The notes beneath the pieces were generated by a model. It saw only the letters and a list, made by a program, of their open reading frames with translations, was not told the origin of the DNA and made no database searches. DNA of 64,000 nt, taken from contig JAFZQE010000002.1 in the NCBI GenBank assembly GCA_017552325.1, forward strand, positions 62,001 through 126,000, given 5' to 3'. The DNA comes from Oscillospiraceae bacterium (GTDB lineage Bacteria > Bacillota > Clostridia > Oscillospirales > Oscillospiraceae). This document shows, in pieces, positions 8,225 through 17,516 of this stretch (its first letter is position 1; each line of letters opens with the position of its first letter). The translations under genes and the position numbers were made by a program.

Positions 8225-8806
8225 TCAGCAAAAATACTCCTTTTTGCCGCGCAGACGCGCCTGCTCGGCCGGCGTCTCCGTCAGCGCGCGCAGCGCTTCC
8301 TCCGGCGAATCGCAGAGCCGCGCCAGCGCGGGCACGCCCTGCCCGGCGAAGCCCTTCTCGCTCATGCCGCGCAGCAGCGCGGCGAGGCCGTCGAAAAAGC
8401 CGTTCGTGTTAAGCAGCACGATCGGCTTGCCGTGCAGGCCTAGCTGCCGCTGGGTCAGCACCTCGAAGAACTCCTCCATCGTGCCGATGCCGCCGGGCAG
8501 CACGAGAAAGCCCTCGGCTTCCTCCTCCATCCGCGTCTTGCGCGCGGCCATCGTGTCCGTCCAGACGAAGCGGCTGCATTCCTTGTCCATCATACCGGAG
8601 CCCGCGAAAAAGCGGGGCGCGACGCCGACGGTCTCTCCCCCGGCCGCAGCGGCGCCGCGGGCGCAGGCGCCCATCAGCCCGGTCTGTCCGCCGCCGAAGA
8701 CCATCGTGTGGCCGCCCTCGCCAAGCAGACGCCCGAAGGCCTCGGCCGCCAGCAGATAGCTCTCGTCCAGCCGGTCGCTGGACGCGCCGAAAACACAGAT
8801 CCTCAT
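8225..8806 (-). CDS. LOG family protein (TIGR00730, cytokinin-riboside-phosphate phosphoribohydrolase-like)
   Basis: 193 residues with a Rossmann-like fold. It begins MRICVFGASSD and shows the LOG signature as PGGIGTMEE, with the arginine-lysine pair in AARKTRM before it. LOG enzymes hydrolyse nucleoside 5'-monophosphates (AMP or modified AMP) to base plus ribose 5-phosphate. Its stop lies before a terminator and its start is 11 bp from the stop of the glycosyltransferase upstream, so it is the last gene of operon 1. Its link to glycan synthesis is not obvious; it may just be co-transcribed. Confidence 0.85.
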   Translation of the reverse strand: MRICVFGASSDRLDESYLLAAEAFGRLLGEGGHTMVFGGGQTGLMGACARGAAAAGGETVGVAPRFFAGSGMMDKECSRFVWTDTMAARKTRMEEEAEGFLVLPGGIGTMEEFFEVLTQRQLGLHGKPIVLLNTNGFFDGLAALLRGMSEKGFAGQGVPALARLCDSPEEALRALTETPAEQARLRGKKEYFC

Positions 8807-8816
8807 GCCGTCCTCC

Positions 8817-9941
8817 TCATGCGCGCACGGGCTCGCCCGTCACGCTCTCATAGGCCGCCATCACCTGCGGGAAGACGCGCTCCAGCGCGTACTGCCCGAT
8901 CTGCGCTTGGGCAGCCTCTGCCAGGCGCTCGCCCAGGCCGGGCTCCTCCATCAGGCGGCGGATCGCCGCCGCGCAGGCGGCGGAGTCCCCGTAGGGATAG
9001 AGCAGGCCGGTACGGCCGTCCTCGATCAGATCCTCGTGGCCCTTGACGCGGCTGGCGACCACGGGCTTGCGCAGGACCATCGCCTCCATCACGTTGAAGG
9101 GCAGGCCCTCGATGCGGCTGGCCGTCGCCACGGCGTCCGCCATCGCATACCAGTCTCCGATATTGCCGACGTGCCCGGGGAAGAGCACGCGCTCCTCCAG
9201 GCCCAGCTCTTTAGCGAGCGCCATGCAGTTTTCCTGCTCCGCGCCGCTCCCGGCCAGGACGAGCCGTACCTTCTCCGGCAGAGCGCTCAGCGCGCGGATC
9301 AGCACCGGCTGGCTCTTGCGGCCGGAGAGCTCCGCCGCGCAGAGCAGCACATAGTCCTCCGCGGGGATGCCGAGCGCCTCGCGCAGCCGCGCGCCGGCTT
9401 CCGGCGAGGCGGTGGCGAAACGGGAAAAATCGACGCCGACGCCGGGCACGAAAACCTCGCGCGCGGCGAGGCGCTGCTTCTGCGCCAGCTCGTGATCCCA
9501 GCGGTTCATCGTGATCAGCAGGTCGGTCTGAGGCGCGGTCATTTTTTCCGCGGCCAGCAGGATCTGCCGCTTCGGCGCGGGCGTATCGTCGTCGAAGAGA
9601 TAGCCGTGCACCATGTTGATGAGCCTCGGCCGCTGCCGCAGCCCCTTGAGCGCCAGGCGCACGAAAAAGGCCGCCAGCGAGGTATGCACGATGACGAGCG
9701 CGTACCCTTCGTCCTTCACCAAACTGCGAATCCGCGAAGCGGCAATAAAATTTTCTGGCGCGCTCATTTTCTTGCGAAGCGGCGCCGTGATCGTCCGGTC
9801 CGCGAAGGGGATCTCCCCCTTCGGATCGGCGCAGAGGGCATGGACCTCCCAGCCGCGCTCCCGGAAGGCGCGCAGATAGGGCAGATGAAAGTTCATCAGA
9901 TGTATGTACGAAGACGCAGCGTAGAGAAGTTTCGGTTTCAC
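8817..9941 (-). CDS. Glycosyltransferase family 4 protein
   Basis: 374 residues, GT-B fold. The N-terminal half has KLLYAASSYIHLMNFHLPYL and MVHGYLFDDD; the C-terminal half has the GT4 nucleotide-sugar site, with the E-x7-E pattern in SRIEGLPFNVMEAMVLRKPV preceded by VLFPGHVGNIGDWYAMAD. Such enzymes retain anomeric configuration and add hexose or N-acetylhexosamine to lipid-linked intermediates in the cytoplasm. The gene follows the initiating glycosylphosphotransferase by 12 bp, as expected for the second-sugar transferase of a surface polysaccharide. Donor and acceptor cannot be read from sequence. Confidence 0.85.
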   Translation of the reverse strand: MKPKLLYAASSYIHLMNFHLPYLRAFRERGWEVHALCADPKGEIPFADRTITAPLRKKMSAPENFIAASRIRSLVKDEGYALVIVHTSLAAFFVRLALKGLRQRPRLINMVHGYLFDDDTPAPKRQILLAAEKMTAPQTDLLITMNRWDHELAQKQRLAAREVFVPGVGVDFSRFATASPEAGARLREALGIPAEDYVLLCAAELSGRKSQPVLIRALSALPEKVRLVLAGSGAEQENCMALAKELGLEERVLFPGHVGNIGDWYAMADAVATASRIEGLPFNVMEAMVLRKPVVASRVKGHEDLIEDGRTGLLYPYGDSAACAAAIRRLMEEPGLGERLAEAAQAQIGQYALERVFPQVMAAYESVTGEPVRA

Positions 9942-9953
9942 GGGCGCTCCCCT

Positions 9954-11342
9954 TCAGGCCAGATGCTCGTCGTTTTTGAACTTGCCGCCGAAGACGGTGA
10001 CCCACAGGATCCTGATGTCAAAGCCGACGCTCCAGTGCTCGATATAATACAGGTCGTGCTCGATGCGCGCCTTGATGGAGGTGTCGCCGCGCAGGCCGTT
10101 AATCTGGGCCCAGCCGGTGATGCCCGGGCGGACCTGATGCTTGACCATGTACAGCGGGACCTCTTCCTTGAAGCGGTCGACGAAGAAGGGCAGCTCCGGA
10201 CGCGGCCCGACCAGGCTCATGTCGCCCTTGAGGACGTTCCAGAACTGGGGCAGCTCGTCGATCGAATACTTGCGGATGAAGGAGCCGAATTTGGTTTTCC
10301 GGTCGTCTTCATTCGTGCTCCAGGCGGTGTTCTCCTCCGTGTTGACCCGCATCGAGCGGAATTTGTACATCGTGAAGAGCTTCTTGTTCCGGCCGACGCG
10401 CTCCTGTTTGAAGATGATCGGGCCGGGCGAGGAGATCTTCACGCCGATGGCCGTCGCCAGCATCAGCGGAGAGAGCAGCACCAGGATCACCGCCGAGCCG
10501 ATGACGTCCATCGCGCGCTTGACGAAGGCCTTGGCCCAGTTTTCCAGCGGGATGTAGCGGATGTTCAGCAGCGGGATGCCGTTGAGGTCGTCGAAATTCG
10601 GCCGCGCGGCCATGTATTCGGCGTAGTAGGGCACGATGGCGAGCTTGCAGCCGGTCTTCTCGCAGGCGGAGATGATGGCAGGCGTGCGCTCAAAGTCGTC
10701 GGTGTCGATGGCGGAGATGACTTCATCGGGGCGGTTCTTCTCCAGGACCTCCTCCATCTTGTCAAAGCCGCCGAGCCAGGTCTCCTCCCAGCTCTCGTCC
10801 GGCTTGCCGGCGATATAGCCCACGAGGTGATAGCCCAGCTCGCGGTCGTTGCGCAGCTCGTCGCTGTAGCGGTGCGCCATCGCGCTGCTGCCGATCAGGA
10901 CGACGTGCTTGATGTTGAAGCCCTTCTGCCGGTAGTGCCGCAGCAGGCGGCGCAGCACATAGCGCTTGGCGCTGAGAAAGCCGGTGCTGAGGAAGAAGAA
11001 GATGGCGATCATCTCACGGGAATAGTGGTCCCAGTGGCGCAGATACAGTATGCTCAGCAGCAGCACCAGATCCAGCAGGCAGGCCATCCACAGGCGCGGC
11101 AGCTCGATCTTCAGCCGCTTGCGGCGGAAGGACTGGTACAGTCCGAAGGAGGCGAAGGTGAACAGCTGCACCAGCATATAGACCACGCCGAGGCTGATGA
11201 CGGCCTCGAAGGGAATGCTGACCCTGCCGCCCGGCAGCACGGAAAAGCGCAGCCAGAAGGCCAGCGGGAACATCAGCAGGATGATCAGGCCGTCGCTGAT
11301 GACGTTGATGCGGTTGAGCAGCTTTTGATTCTCTTTAATCAT
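9954..11342 (-). CDS. Polyprenyl-phosphate glycosylphosphotransferase (WcaJ/CpsE-like initiating enzyme)
   Basis: 462 residues. The first ~130 hold four or five membrane helices, then a CoA-binding-like Rossmann segment (HVVLIGSSAMAHRYS), a last hydrophobic helix (DVIGSAVILVLLSPLMLATA) and the bacterial sugar-transferase domain with SPGPIIFKQERVGRN, MYKFRSM, DELPQFWNVLKGDMSLVGPR and RPGITGWAQINGLRGDT. This domain moves a sugar phosphate from UDP-sugar to undecaprenyl phosphate and starts repeat-unit synthesis. Its length matches full-length WcaJ-type proteins. It is the second gene of operon 1, between two glycosyltransferases. Confidence 0.9.
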   Translation of the reverse strand: MIKENQKLLNRINVISDGLIILLMFPLAFWLRFSVLPGGRVSIPFEAVISLGVVYMLVQLFTFASFGLYQSFRRKRLKIELPRLWMACLLDLVLLLSILYLRHWDHYSREMIAIFFFLSTGFLSAKRYVLRRLLRHYRQKGFNIKHVVLIGSSAMAHRYSDELRNDRELGYHLVGYIAGKPDESWEETWLGGFDKMEEVLEKNRPDEVISAIDTDDFERTPAIISACEKTGCKLAIVPYYAEYMAARPNFDDLNGIPLLNIRYIPLENWAKAFVKRAMDVIGSAVILVLLSPLMLATAIGVKISSPGPIIFKQERVGRNKKLFTMYKFRSMRVNTEENTAWSTNEDDRKTKFGSFIRKYSIDELPQFWNVLKGDMSLVGPRPELPFFVDRFKEEVPLYMVKHQVRPGITGWAQINGLRGDTSIKARIEHDLYYIEHWSVGFDIRILWVTVFGGKFKNDEHLA

Positions 11343-11366
11343 GTCTCAAATTCCCCTTGTCGGGTA

Positions 11367-12488
11367 TTACCGGTCCGAGCCGGCCTCGTCTCTGTAAAAT
11401 CCTTCGATCGTCCGCGCCACGTCGCGCAGCTCGAAACCCGCTTCGGCGACCAGTGCCGCCGCGTCGCGCCGCTCGGCCGGGTCGACCGCGTCCAGGGCCT
11501 CCGCCCAGGCCGCGCTCCCCTCCGTCAGCGGCAGGCGGCGGAACAGCAGCGTCACCGCGGCCTCGTCCGGCACATGCTCGGAGCAGAGCGTCGGCAGACC
11601 GGCGGCCTGCGCCTCGACGGCGACGATCCCGAGACCCTCGAAGCGGCTGGGAAACACAAAGGCGTCCATCGCCCAGAAGAGCTCCTCCACCTTTCGGGAC
11701 ACGCCGTAAAACACGACCCGCTCCGCGATCCCGAGCTCTTCGGCGCGCCGCTTGAGCGCATCGAGATCCGGACCTTCGCCCACCAGCAGAAGCATACTAT
11801 CGGGACGCAGGGATTGCAAGCGTTCAAAAACTTCCAAAACGAAATGCTGATTTTTCTGATAGCACAGACGGCCGACGCTTCCGACCAGAAAACGGCCTTC
11901 CGCATTCAGCTCACGGCGGATCTCGTCCCGTCGGTCGGGCCGCAGCGCGAAGCGCGCGGTGTCGATGCCGTTCGGGATGAAGCGAAAGCCCCGCTCGCGC
12001 AGGAGCTTTTCCGGAAACAGGAACTCCGCCGCCGGGCGCGAGCAGGCCCAGAACGCCGTCGCATCTCCGGCGCGGCGCGCGGCGTAAACGCGGTGCAGCA
12101 GGAGCTTGACCGGACGCAGCAGGCTTTTGCGCAGGGCGGTGTTGTGGCTGTGGGCGATGCGGACGGGCACGCCCTCCTCCCGCGCGATGCGGGCGTAGTC
12201 CAGGCTCATGCCCTGAAACAGGTTCAGATGGACCAGATCGTAGCGCTCGCGCCGCAGCATGGCGCGGAAGAGCACATGATTCTCCGCCACGCGCCGGGGA
12301 CTGCCGGACAGCTCGAAGAAGCGGACGCCGAGCGCCTCCATCGGCGCGGTAAAGACGCTGTCGCCGAGCCTGGCCGCCACGAGATGGAGCTCCAGGCCGG
12401 ACAGATCCATCCGGCTGAGGACGTTGTTCAGAAAGGACTCGATCCCGCCGGACTCCCAGGTCTCGCAGAAGATGCAGATCTTTCGCAC
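11367..12488 (-). CDS. Glycosyltransferase family 4/1 protein
   Basis: 373 residues from a GTG at 12488, chosen because it gives the usual N terminus (VRKICIFCETWESGGIES) after an AGAGGGGGCGG purine tract; an in-frame ATG at 12533 adds 15 unlikely residues. Family marks are VRIAHSHNT, IPNGIDTARF, VGSVGRLCYQKNQHF and the E-x7-E region FPSRFEGLGIVAVEAQAAGL. It is a GT-B retaining transferase, first gene of operon 1, about 50 nt downstream of the promoter at 12542-12570. It probably extends the lipid-linked repeat unit begun by the next gene. Confidence 0.85.
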   Translation of the reverse strand: MRKICIFCETWESGGIESFLNNVLSRMDLSGLELHLVAARLGDSVFTAPMEALGVRFFELSGSPRRVAENHVLFRAMLRRERYDLVHLNLFQGMSLDYARIAREEGVPVRIAHSHNTALRKSLLRPVKLLLHRVYAARRAGDATAFWACSRPAAEFLFPEKLLRERGFRFIPNGIDTARFALRPDRRDEIRRELNAEGRFLVGSVGRLCYQKNQHFVLEVFERLQSLRPDSMLLLVGEGPDLDALKRRAEELGIAERVVFYGVSRKVEELFWAMDAFVFPSRFEGLGIVAVEAQAAGLPTLCSEHVPDEAAVTLLFRRLPLTEGSAAWAEALDAVDPAERRDAAALVAEAGFELRDVARTIEGFYRDEAGSDR

Positions 12489-12541
12489 GGCACGCCGCCC
12501 CCTCTCTGTCGTTTCCGATAATTGGTATACCATAGCATTTT

Positions 12542-12570
12542 ATTTTATCATTATTCCGCCGGAAATACAA
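12542..12570 (-). promoter_or_regulatory. Promoter of polysaccharide operon 1 (shared motif)
   Basis: On the minus strand TTGTAT (12565-12570), 17 bp and TAAAAT (12542-12547). The boxes are identical to those at 8117-8145, and both spacers begin TTCC and end ATGA, so the two glycan operons look co-regulated. Confidence 0.7.
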
Positions 12571-12661
12571 GTCTCATCTGTTTTTCGGCCCCAGACGCCG
12601 GAAAAGGCGCGGAAACTTTGCAAAAAAGCAAAATCCGCGTCTTTCTTTCCCCGCTCAAGTA

Positions 12662-12690
12662 TTGAATTGAATGGGGCTTTTTGGTATAAT
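12662..12690 (+). promoter_or_regulatory. Promoter of recJ operon
   Basis: TTGAAT (12662-12667), 17-bp spacer, TATAAT (12685-12690), 31 bp before the recJ ATG. A near-consensus SigA promoter. Confidence 0.8.
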
Positions 12691-12721
12691 GATTTAATAA
12701 TAAAAAAGATTGGTTACGATT

Positions 12722-14731
12722 ATGAGAGAAAAATTGTGGAAAATCCCTTATGAACGGCCGGAGGCGCCGGAAGAGCTGCTCAACTGCGGCTGTCCGCCGC
12801 TGCTGGCGGCCATCCTGCGCCTGCGCGGCGTCACGAAGGCCGAACAGGCGGAGACCCTGTTCCGCGGCGGGCTGGAGACCCTGCACGACCCGATGCTGCT
12901 GAAGGACATGGACCGCGCCGTGGCCCGGCTGCACCGGGCCATCGCCGACGGAGAGACCGTGGCCGTCTACGGCGACTATGACGTGGACGGCATCACCTCC
13001 ACCTGCCTGCTGACCAAGTACCTCGAGGGCAAGGGCATCCGCTGCATCCCCTACATCCCCAGCCGGGACAACGAGGGCTACGGCGTCAACGCGGCCGCCA
13101 TCGACTCGCTGCGCGAGCAGGGCGTCAGCCTGATGATCACGGTGGACTGCGGCATCACCGCGCACGACGAGGTTGAACACGCCCGCTCTCTCGGGATGGA
13201 CGTCATCATCACCGACCACCACGAGTGCGGCGGCGGCCTCATGCCGGAGAATTGCCCCGTCGTCGATCCCAAGCGCGAGGACGACCACTATCCCAACCCC
13301 TATCTGGCCGGCGTCGGCGTGGCGATGAAGCTGGCCTGCGCCTGCGAGGGCGAGAGCGCGAGCCTGGTCGCGCGTTTTGCGGATCTGATCGCCGTCGGCA
13401 CGGTAGCCGACGTGATGCCGCTGGTCGGGGAAAACCGGAGCCTCGTGCGGATGGGTCTTGAGATCCTGCGCGAGCGGCCGCGCATCGGCATTGAGGCCAT
13501 GCTGCGGGAATCCGGGCTGGAGGCGAAAAAGCTCAGCGCCGGTTCGATCGGCTTCGGCCTGGCTCCGCGCCTGAACGCGGCCGGCCGCCTCGGGCAGACG
13601 GACATCGCGCTGAAGCTGCTGCTGACGGAGGATCCGGAGACGGCCCAGCATCTCGCCGCCACGCTCTGCGAGCTAAACCGCAAGCGCCAGAGCATTGAGA
13701 CCGAGATCTGGCAGGAGGCCAACAGCATGCTCGAGGGCAGCGAGCCGGACGGACCGATCGTCCTGTGCAGCGACAGCTGGCATCAGGGCGTGATCGGCAT
13801 CGCCGCCTCCCGCCTGGCCGAGCAGTACTGCCTGCCCGCGATCATGATCTGCTTCCACGGCGAAAAAGGCAAGGGCTCCTGCCGCAGCTTCGGCGGCTTC
13901 AATCTCTTCGACGCGCTCTCAAGCTGCGCCGAGCACCTGACCGGCTTCGGCGGCCACGCGCTCGCCGCGGGCCTGAACCTGCGGCAGGATCAGCTGCCGG
14001 GCTTCCGCCTTGCGCTGGCGAAATACTACCGGGAGCACCGGCCCGAGCCCGTGCCGGAGGTGCTCTGCGACCTTCTGATCACCGATCCGGAGCTGCTGAG
14101 CCAGGAAAACGTGCTCGCGCTCGAGCAGCTGGAGCCCTACGGCAGCGAGAATCCCCGCCCGCTGCTCGCAATGAGCGGCGTGACGGTCGAATCCCTGATG
14201 CAGGTCGGCAACGGCCGGCATCTGCGGATGCGGGTCGATCTGCGTGGCCGGAGCTTCGAGGGGATCTTCTTCTCCCACACGGCCAAGGATCTGGGCATCC
14301 GCGAGGGCGACTCGGTCGACCTGGCCTTTACGCCCCAGATCAACGAATACCGCGGCGTGCGCAGCGTGCAGCTGCTGCTGACCGCCGTCCGCCCCCACCG
14401 CCCGGAGGAGCTGTGCGAAGCGATCCTCGACGGGAAGAAAGACAGTTACTGGGCGGCCGCGCCCTGGCTCCCCTGCCGGGCGGACTTCGTCCGCGTGTGG
14501 CGCAGGCTGGAGCGGCCCGGCTGCCGCGTGGGCAGCCGCCTCGAGAGCGCGCTGCGTCAGAGTCCGGAGGGTATGGCGCCGGAGCGCTACTGCCTGTGCC
14601 TGGCGGTGCTGCGCGAGGCGGGGCTGCTGGAGACGGAGGGCGACGCCCTCTACGGCGCGAAGGCGGCCGCGGTGGACGGCAAGGCCGACCTGGAAGCGAC
14701 AGAACTGATGCAGCTGCTGCACAGCTGCTGA
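12722..14731 (+). CDS. recJ: Single-stranded-DNA-specific exonuclease RecJ
   Basis: 669 residues from the ATG at 12722 (MREKLWKIPY); an in-frame TTG at 12710 is less likely. DHH-family motifs are in order: DYDVDG (85-90), VDCG (141-144), TDHHE (164-168) and the DHHA1 region with FGGHALAAGLNL. The OB-like and C-terminal regions follow. RecJ degrades single-stranded DNA 5' to 3' with Mn/Mg in recombination and mismatch repair. The motif III ACG...AGRLG segment (LNAAGRLGQTDIAL) is intact, so it should be active. It opens the recJ-rel-dtd-MBL operon, the common Firmicute order. Confidence 0.95.
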   Translation: MREKLWKIPYERPEAPEELLNCGCPPLLAAILRLRGVTKAEQAETLFRGGLETLHDPMLLKDMDRAVARLHRAIADGETVAVYGDYDVDGITSTCLLTKYLEGKGIRCIPYIPSRDNEGYGVNAAAIDSLREQGVSLMITVDCGITAHDEVEHARSLGMDVIITDHHECGGGLMPENCPVVDPKREDDHYPNPYLAGVGVAMKLACACEGESASLVARFADLIAVGTVADVMPLVGENRSLVRMGLEILRERPRIGIEAMLRESGLEAKKLSAGSIGFGLAPRLNAAGRLGQTDIALKLLLTEDPETAQHLAATLCELNRKRQSIETEIWQEANSMLEGSEPDGPIVLCSDSWHQGVIGIAASRLAEQYCLPAIMICFHGEKGKGSCRSFGGFNLFDALSSCAEHLTGFGGHALAAGLNLRQDQLPGFRLALAKYYREHRPEPVPEVLCDLLITDPELLSQENVLALEQLEPYGSENPRPLLAMSGVTVESLMQVGNGRHLRMRVDLRGRSFEGIFFSHTAKDLGIREGDSVDLAFTPQINEYRGVRSVQLLLTAVRPHRPEELCEAILDGKKDSYWAAAPWLPCRADFVRVWRRLERPGCRVGSRLESALRQSPEGMAPERYCLCLAVLREAGLLETEGDALYGAKAAAVDGKADLEATELMQLLHSC

Positions 14732-14773
14732 TCCCTGCGCCGTGCGGAGCGGCGAACGAGCGAGGATAAAACG

Positions 14774-17026
14774 ATGGACGAAAAGCTGGACAATCTGAAC
14801 AGCGAGCATCAGCTGCTGGATCCGGACGAGATGTACGCCTGGCTGGAGGACCGCCTGCGCGGGGTCGGCCACCCGGTGGACATCGACCGCATCCGCGCGG
14901 CCTATGAGCTCGCCAAAAGAGGACACGAGGGGCAGAAGCGCAAGGACGGCTCGCCCTATCTGACTCACTGCGTCGCCGTGGCGGAGATCGCCGTGGATTT
15001 CGGCCTGGACGAGGATTCCATCGTGGCCGCGCTGCTGCATGACATCATCGAGGACACGACCGTCACCCACGAGGAGATCGAAAAGCAGTTCGGCAGCGCG
15101 GTGGCCGACATCGTCGACGGCGTCACCAAGCTGACGCGCGTGCAGTACACCAGCAAGGAAGACGAGCAGATGGAAAATCTGCGCAAGATGCTGATGGCCA
15201 TGGCCAAGGACATCCGCGTCATCCTGATCAAAATCGCCGACCGCCTGCACAACATGCGCACAATGGACTATCAGACGCCGGAAAAGCAGCGCAGCAAGTC
15301 GCTGGAGACGATGGAGATCTACGCGCCGCTGGCCCACCGTCTGGGCATGCAGCGCGCCAAGTGGGAGCTGGAGGACCTCTCGCTGCAGTATCTGGACCCG
15401 GACGGCTACCGGGAGATCACCAGTACGCTGACCGAAAAGATGCCGCAGCTGGAAGCCTTCATGGATTCCGTCAAGCGCAAGATCCAGCAGCGGCTGGACG
15501 AGGAGGGCATCCACGCCTCCATCTTCAGCCGCATCAAGCACGTCTACAGCATCTACCGCAAGATGTACGCGCAGAAGCTGAATCTGGACGGCATTTTCGA
15601 CCTCTGCGCCTTCCGCGTCATCGTCGACACGATCCCCGACTGCTACAACGTCCTGGGCATCATCCACGACATGTTCAAGCCGGTGCCCGGACGCTTCAAG
15701 GACTATATCTCCACTCCGAAGCCCAACATGTACCAGAGCGTGCACACCACGGTCATCGGCACCGAGGGCATCCCCTTCGAGGTGCAGGCCCGTACCTGGG
15801 AGATGCACCACACCGCCGAATACGGCATCGCCGCGCACTGGAAATACAAGATGGGCGACAGCGGCGCCTCGCTGCGCATGGGCGACGAGGACAAGTTTGC
15901 CTGGGTGCGCCGCCTGCTGGAGAGCCAGCAGGAATCCGACGCGCAGGACTTCTTCCACAACCTGAAAATCGACATGTTTGCCGACGAGGTCTTCGTCTTC
16001 TCCCCCAAGGGCGACGTCATCAACCTCCCCGCCGGCGCGACGCCGATCGACTTTGCCTACATGATCCACTCGGACGTCGGCAACCACATGGTCGGCGCCA
16101 GCGTCAACGGCCGCATCGTCACCTTCGACCATGTGCTGCAGAACGGCGACATCGTCGAGATCCGCACCTCCAAGTCCGCGCCCGGCCCCAGCCGCGACTG
16201 GCTGAACGTGGCGCAGAGCGGCTCGGCCCGCACCAAGATCAAGCAGTGGTTCAAGAAAGAGCGCCGCGACGAAAACATCGCGCGCGGACGCGACATGCTG
16301 GCCGAAGAGCTGCGGCGCAGCGGCATCGCGCTGGAAGACGTGATGGACGAGGATCTGATGGCGCCGGTGCTCAAGCGCCTGTGCTTCAACAGCCCCGACG
16401 ACATGTTCGCCGCCATCGGCTACGGCGGCCTCGCCTCTGTGCGCGCCGCCAACCGCCTGAAGGACGAGCTGGCCCGCAGCATCAAGGAGGACAGCAAAAA
16501 AACCGCGCTGGACAAGGTGTCCCAGGCGGCCGAGAGGCGCGAGCAGCAGGCCGCCCGCCGCGAGAGCAAGCCCATCCAGGGCATCCTTGTCGCCGGACTG
16601 GACAACTGCCTGGTCAAGTTCTCCCGCTGCTGCACCCCGGTGCCGGGCGACCCGGTCATCGGCTTCATCACCCGCGGGCAGGGCGTGTCGATCCACCGGC
16701 AGGACTGCGAGAACTATCTGAACCGCAGCCGGGCTCCCGAGGAGGAAGGCCGCTGGATCAAGGTCTCCTGGGCCGACGAGATCACCGAGCGCTACAACAC
16801 CTCGCTGATGATCTACGCCCGCGACCGCACCGGCCTCGTCATGGACATCGCCACCGTGCTCAACGCGCTCAACGCGAAGGTGCGCACGCTCAACGCGCGC
16901 GACAACAGCGGCCTGGCGCAGATCTACATCACGCTCGAGGTCAAGGACCTCGCCGAGCTGCACTACATCATCACCAAGCTCAGCCAGATCGGCGGCATCA
17001 CCGAGATCTGCCGCAACGGGAAATAG
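14774..17026 (+). CDS. rel: Bifunctional (p)ppGpp synthetase/hydrolase, Rel/SpoT family
   Basis: 750 residues, the normal Rel length. In order: HD hydrolase domain (HCVAVAEIAVDFG, LLHDIIEDT with HD at 89-90, and DRLHNMRTM), synthetase domain (RIKHVYSIYRKM, then YISTPKPNMYQSVHTTV), TGS domain (about 399-460, DEVFVFSPKGDVINLP), zinc-finger-like region (KFSRCCTPVPGD near 612) and ACT domain (675-748). Hydrolase residues are intact, so it should both make and remove ppGpp in the stringent response. AGCGAGGATAAAACG precedes the ATG. It is followed by dtd, as in many Firmicutes. Confidence 0.95.
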   Translation: MDEKLDNLNSEHQLLDPDEMYAWLEDRLRGVGHPVDIDRIRAAYELAKRGHEGQKRKDGSPYLTHCVAVAEIAVDFGLDEDSIVAALLHDIIEDTTVTHEEIEKQFGSAVADIVDGVTKLTRVQYTSKEDEQMENLRKMLMAMAKDIRVILIKIADRLHNMRTMDYQTPEKQRSKSLETMEIYAPLAHRLGMQRAKWELEDLSLQYLDPDGYREITSTLTEKMPQLEAFMDSVKRKIQQRLDEEGIHASIFSRIKHVYSIYRKMYAQKLNLDGIFDLCAFRVIVDTIPDCYNVLGIIHDMFKPVPGRFKDYISTPKPNMYQSVHTTVIGTEGIPFEVQARTWEMHHTAEYGIAAHWKYKMGDSGASLRMGDEDKFAWVRRLLESQQESDAQDFFHNLKIDMFADEVFVFSPKGDVINLPAGATPIDFAYMIHSDVGNHMVGASVNGRIVTFDHVLQNGDIVEIRTSKSAPGPSRDWLNVAQSGSARTKIKQWFKKERRDENIARGRDMLAEELRRSGIALEDVMDEDLMAPVLKRLCFNSPDDMFAAIGYGGLASVRAANRLKDELARSIKEDSKKTALDKVSQAAERREQQAARRESKPIQGILVAGLDNCLVKFSRCCTPVPGDPVIGFITRGQGVSIHRQDCENYLNRSRAPEEEGRWIKVSWADEITERYNTSLMIYARDRTGLVMDIATVLNALNAKVRTLNARDNSGLAQIYITLEVKDLAELHYIITKLSQIGGITEICRNGK

Positions 17027-17069
17027 TGCGCAGTGCGCAGTGCTTAGAGCTTAGAAAGGGGTGATCGGC

Positions 17070-17513
17070 TTGAGAGCCGTCGTCACCAGAGTCAATCAGG
17101 CCTCGGTCGTCATTGAGGGCGAAGAGGCCGCGCGCATCGGAAAGGGCTTTCTGATCCTGCTGGGCGTCCACAAGGACGACACCGAGCGCGAGGCGGAAAA
17201 GATCGCCGACAAGATCTGCGGCCTGCGCATTTTTGAGGACGAGGCCGGCAAGATGAACGTCAACCCTGCCGACGCCGGGGCGGAGCTGCTGATCGTCAGC
17301 CAGTTCACGCTCTTCGCCGACTGCCGCTCCCGCCGCCCCGGCTTTTCCCTCGCCGCCCGGCCGGAGGCTGCGATCCCCCTCTATGAAAAGGTCATCGAGC
17401 TCTGCCGCGCGCGGGGCTTCACCGTCGGCACCGGGCGCTTTGCGGCGGAGATGCAGGTCTTCTCGCAGAACGACGGGCCCGTTACCATCATTCTTGACAC
17501 CAGGGAGCTGTGA
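17070..17513 (+). CDS. dtd: D-aminoacyl-tRNA deacylase
   Basis: 147 residues from a TTG at 17070, which gives the family start MRAVVTRVNQASV and lies 8 nt after GAAAGGGG; a GTG at 17061 would add three residues and overlap the ribosome site. The catalytic SQFTLFAD is present and the C-terminal NDGPVTIILDT holds the Gly-cisPro motif that accepts only D-amino acids. The homodimer removes D-amino acids (and Gly) from mischarged tRNA in the cytoplasm. It is co-transcribed with rel and ends 3 bp before the MBL gene. Confidence 0.93.
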   Translation: MRAVVTRVNQASVVIEGEEAARIGKGFLILLGVHKDDTEREAEKIADKICGLRIFEDEAGKMNVNPADAGAELLIVSQFTLFADCRSRRPGFSLAARPEAAIPLYEKVIELCRARGFTVGTGRFAAEMQVFSQNDGPVTIILDTREL

Positions 17514-17516
17514 ACG

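Noticed and set aside
8805..12521. A 1238-codon open frame on the plus strand
   Set aside because: It lies antisense to three glycosyltransferase-type genes and the LOG gene edge. In GC-rich DNA such shadow frames are common; the product is low-complexity His/Arg/Ala/Gln-rich with no domain.
13919..16963. A 1014-codon open frame on the minus strand
   Set aside because: Antisense shadow of recJ and rel, with no recognisable domain or ribosome site.
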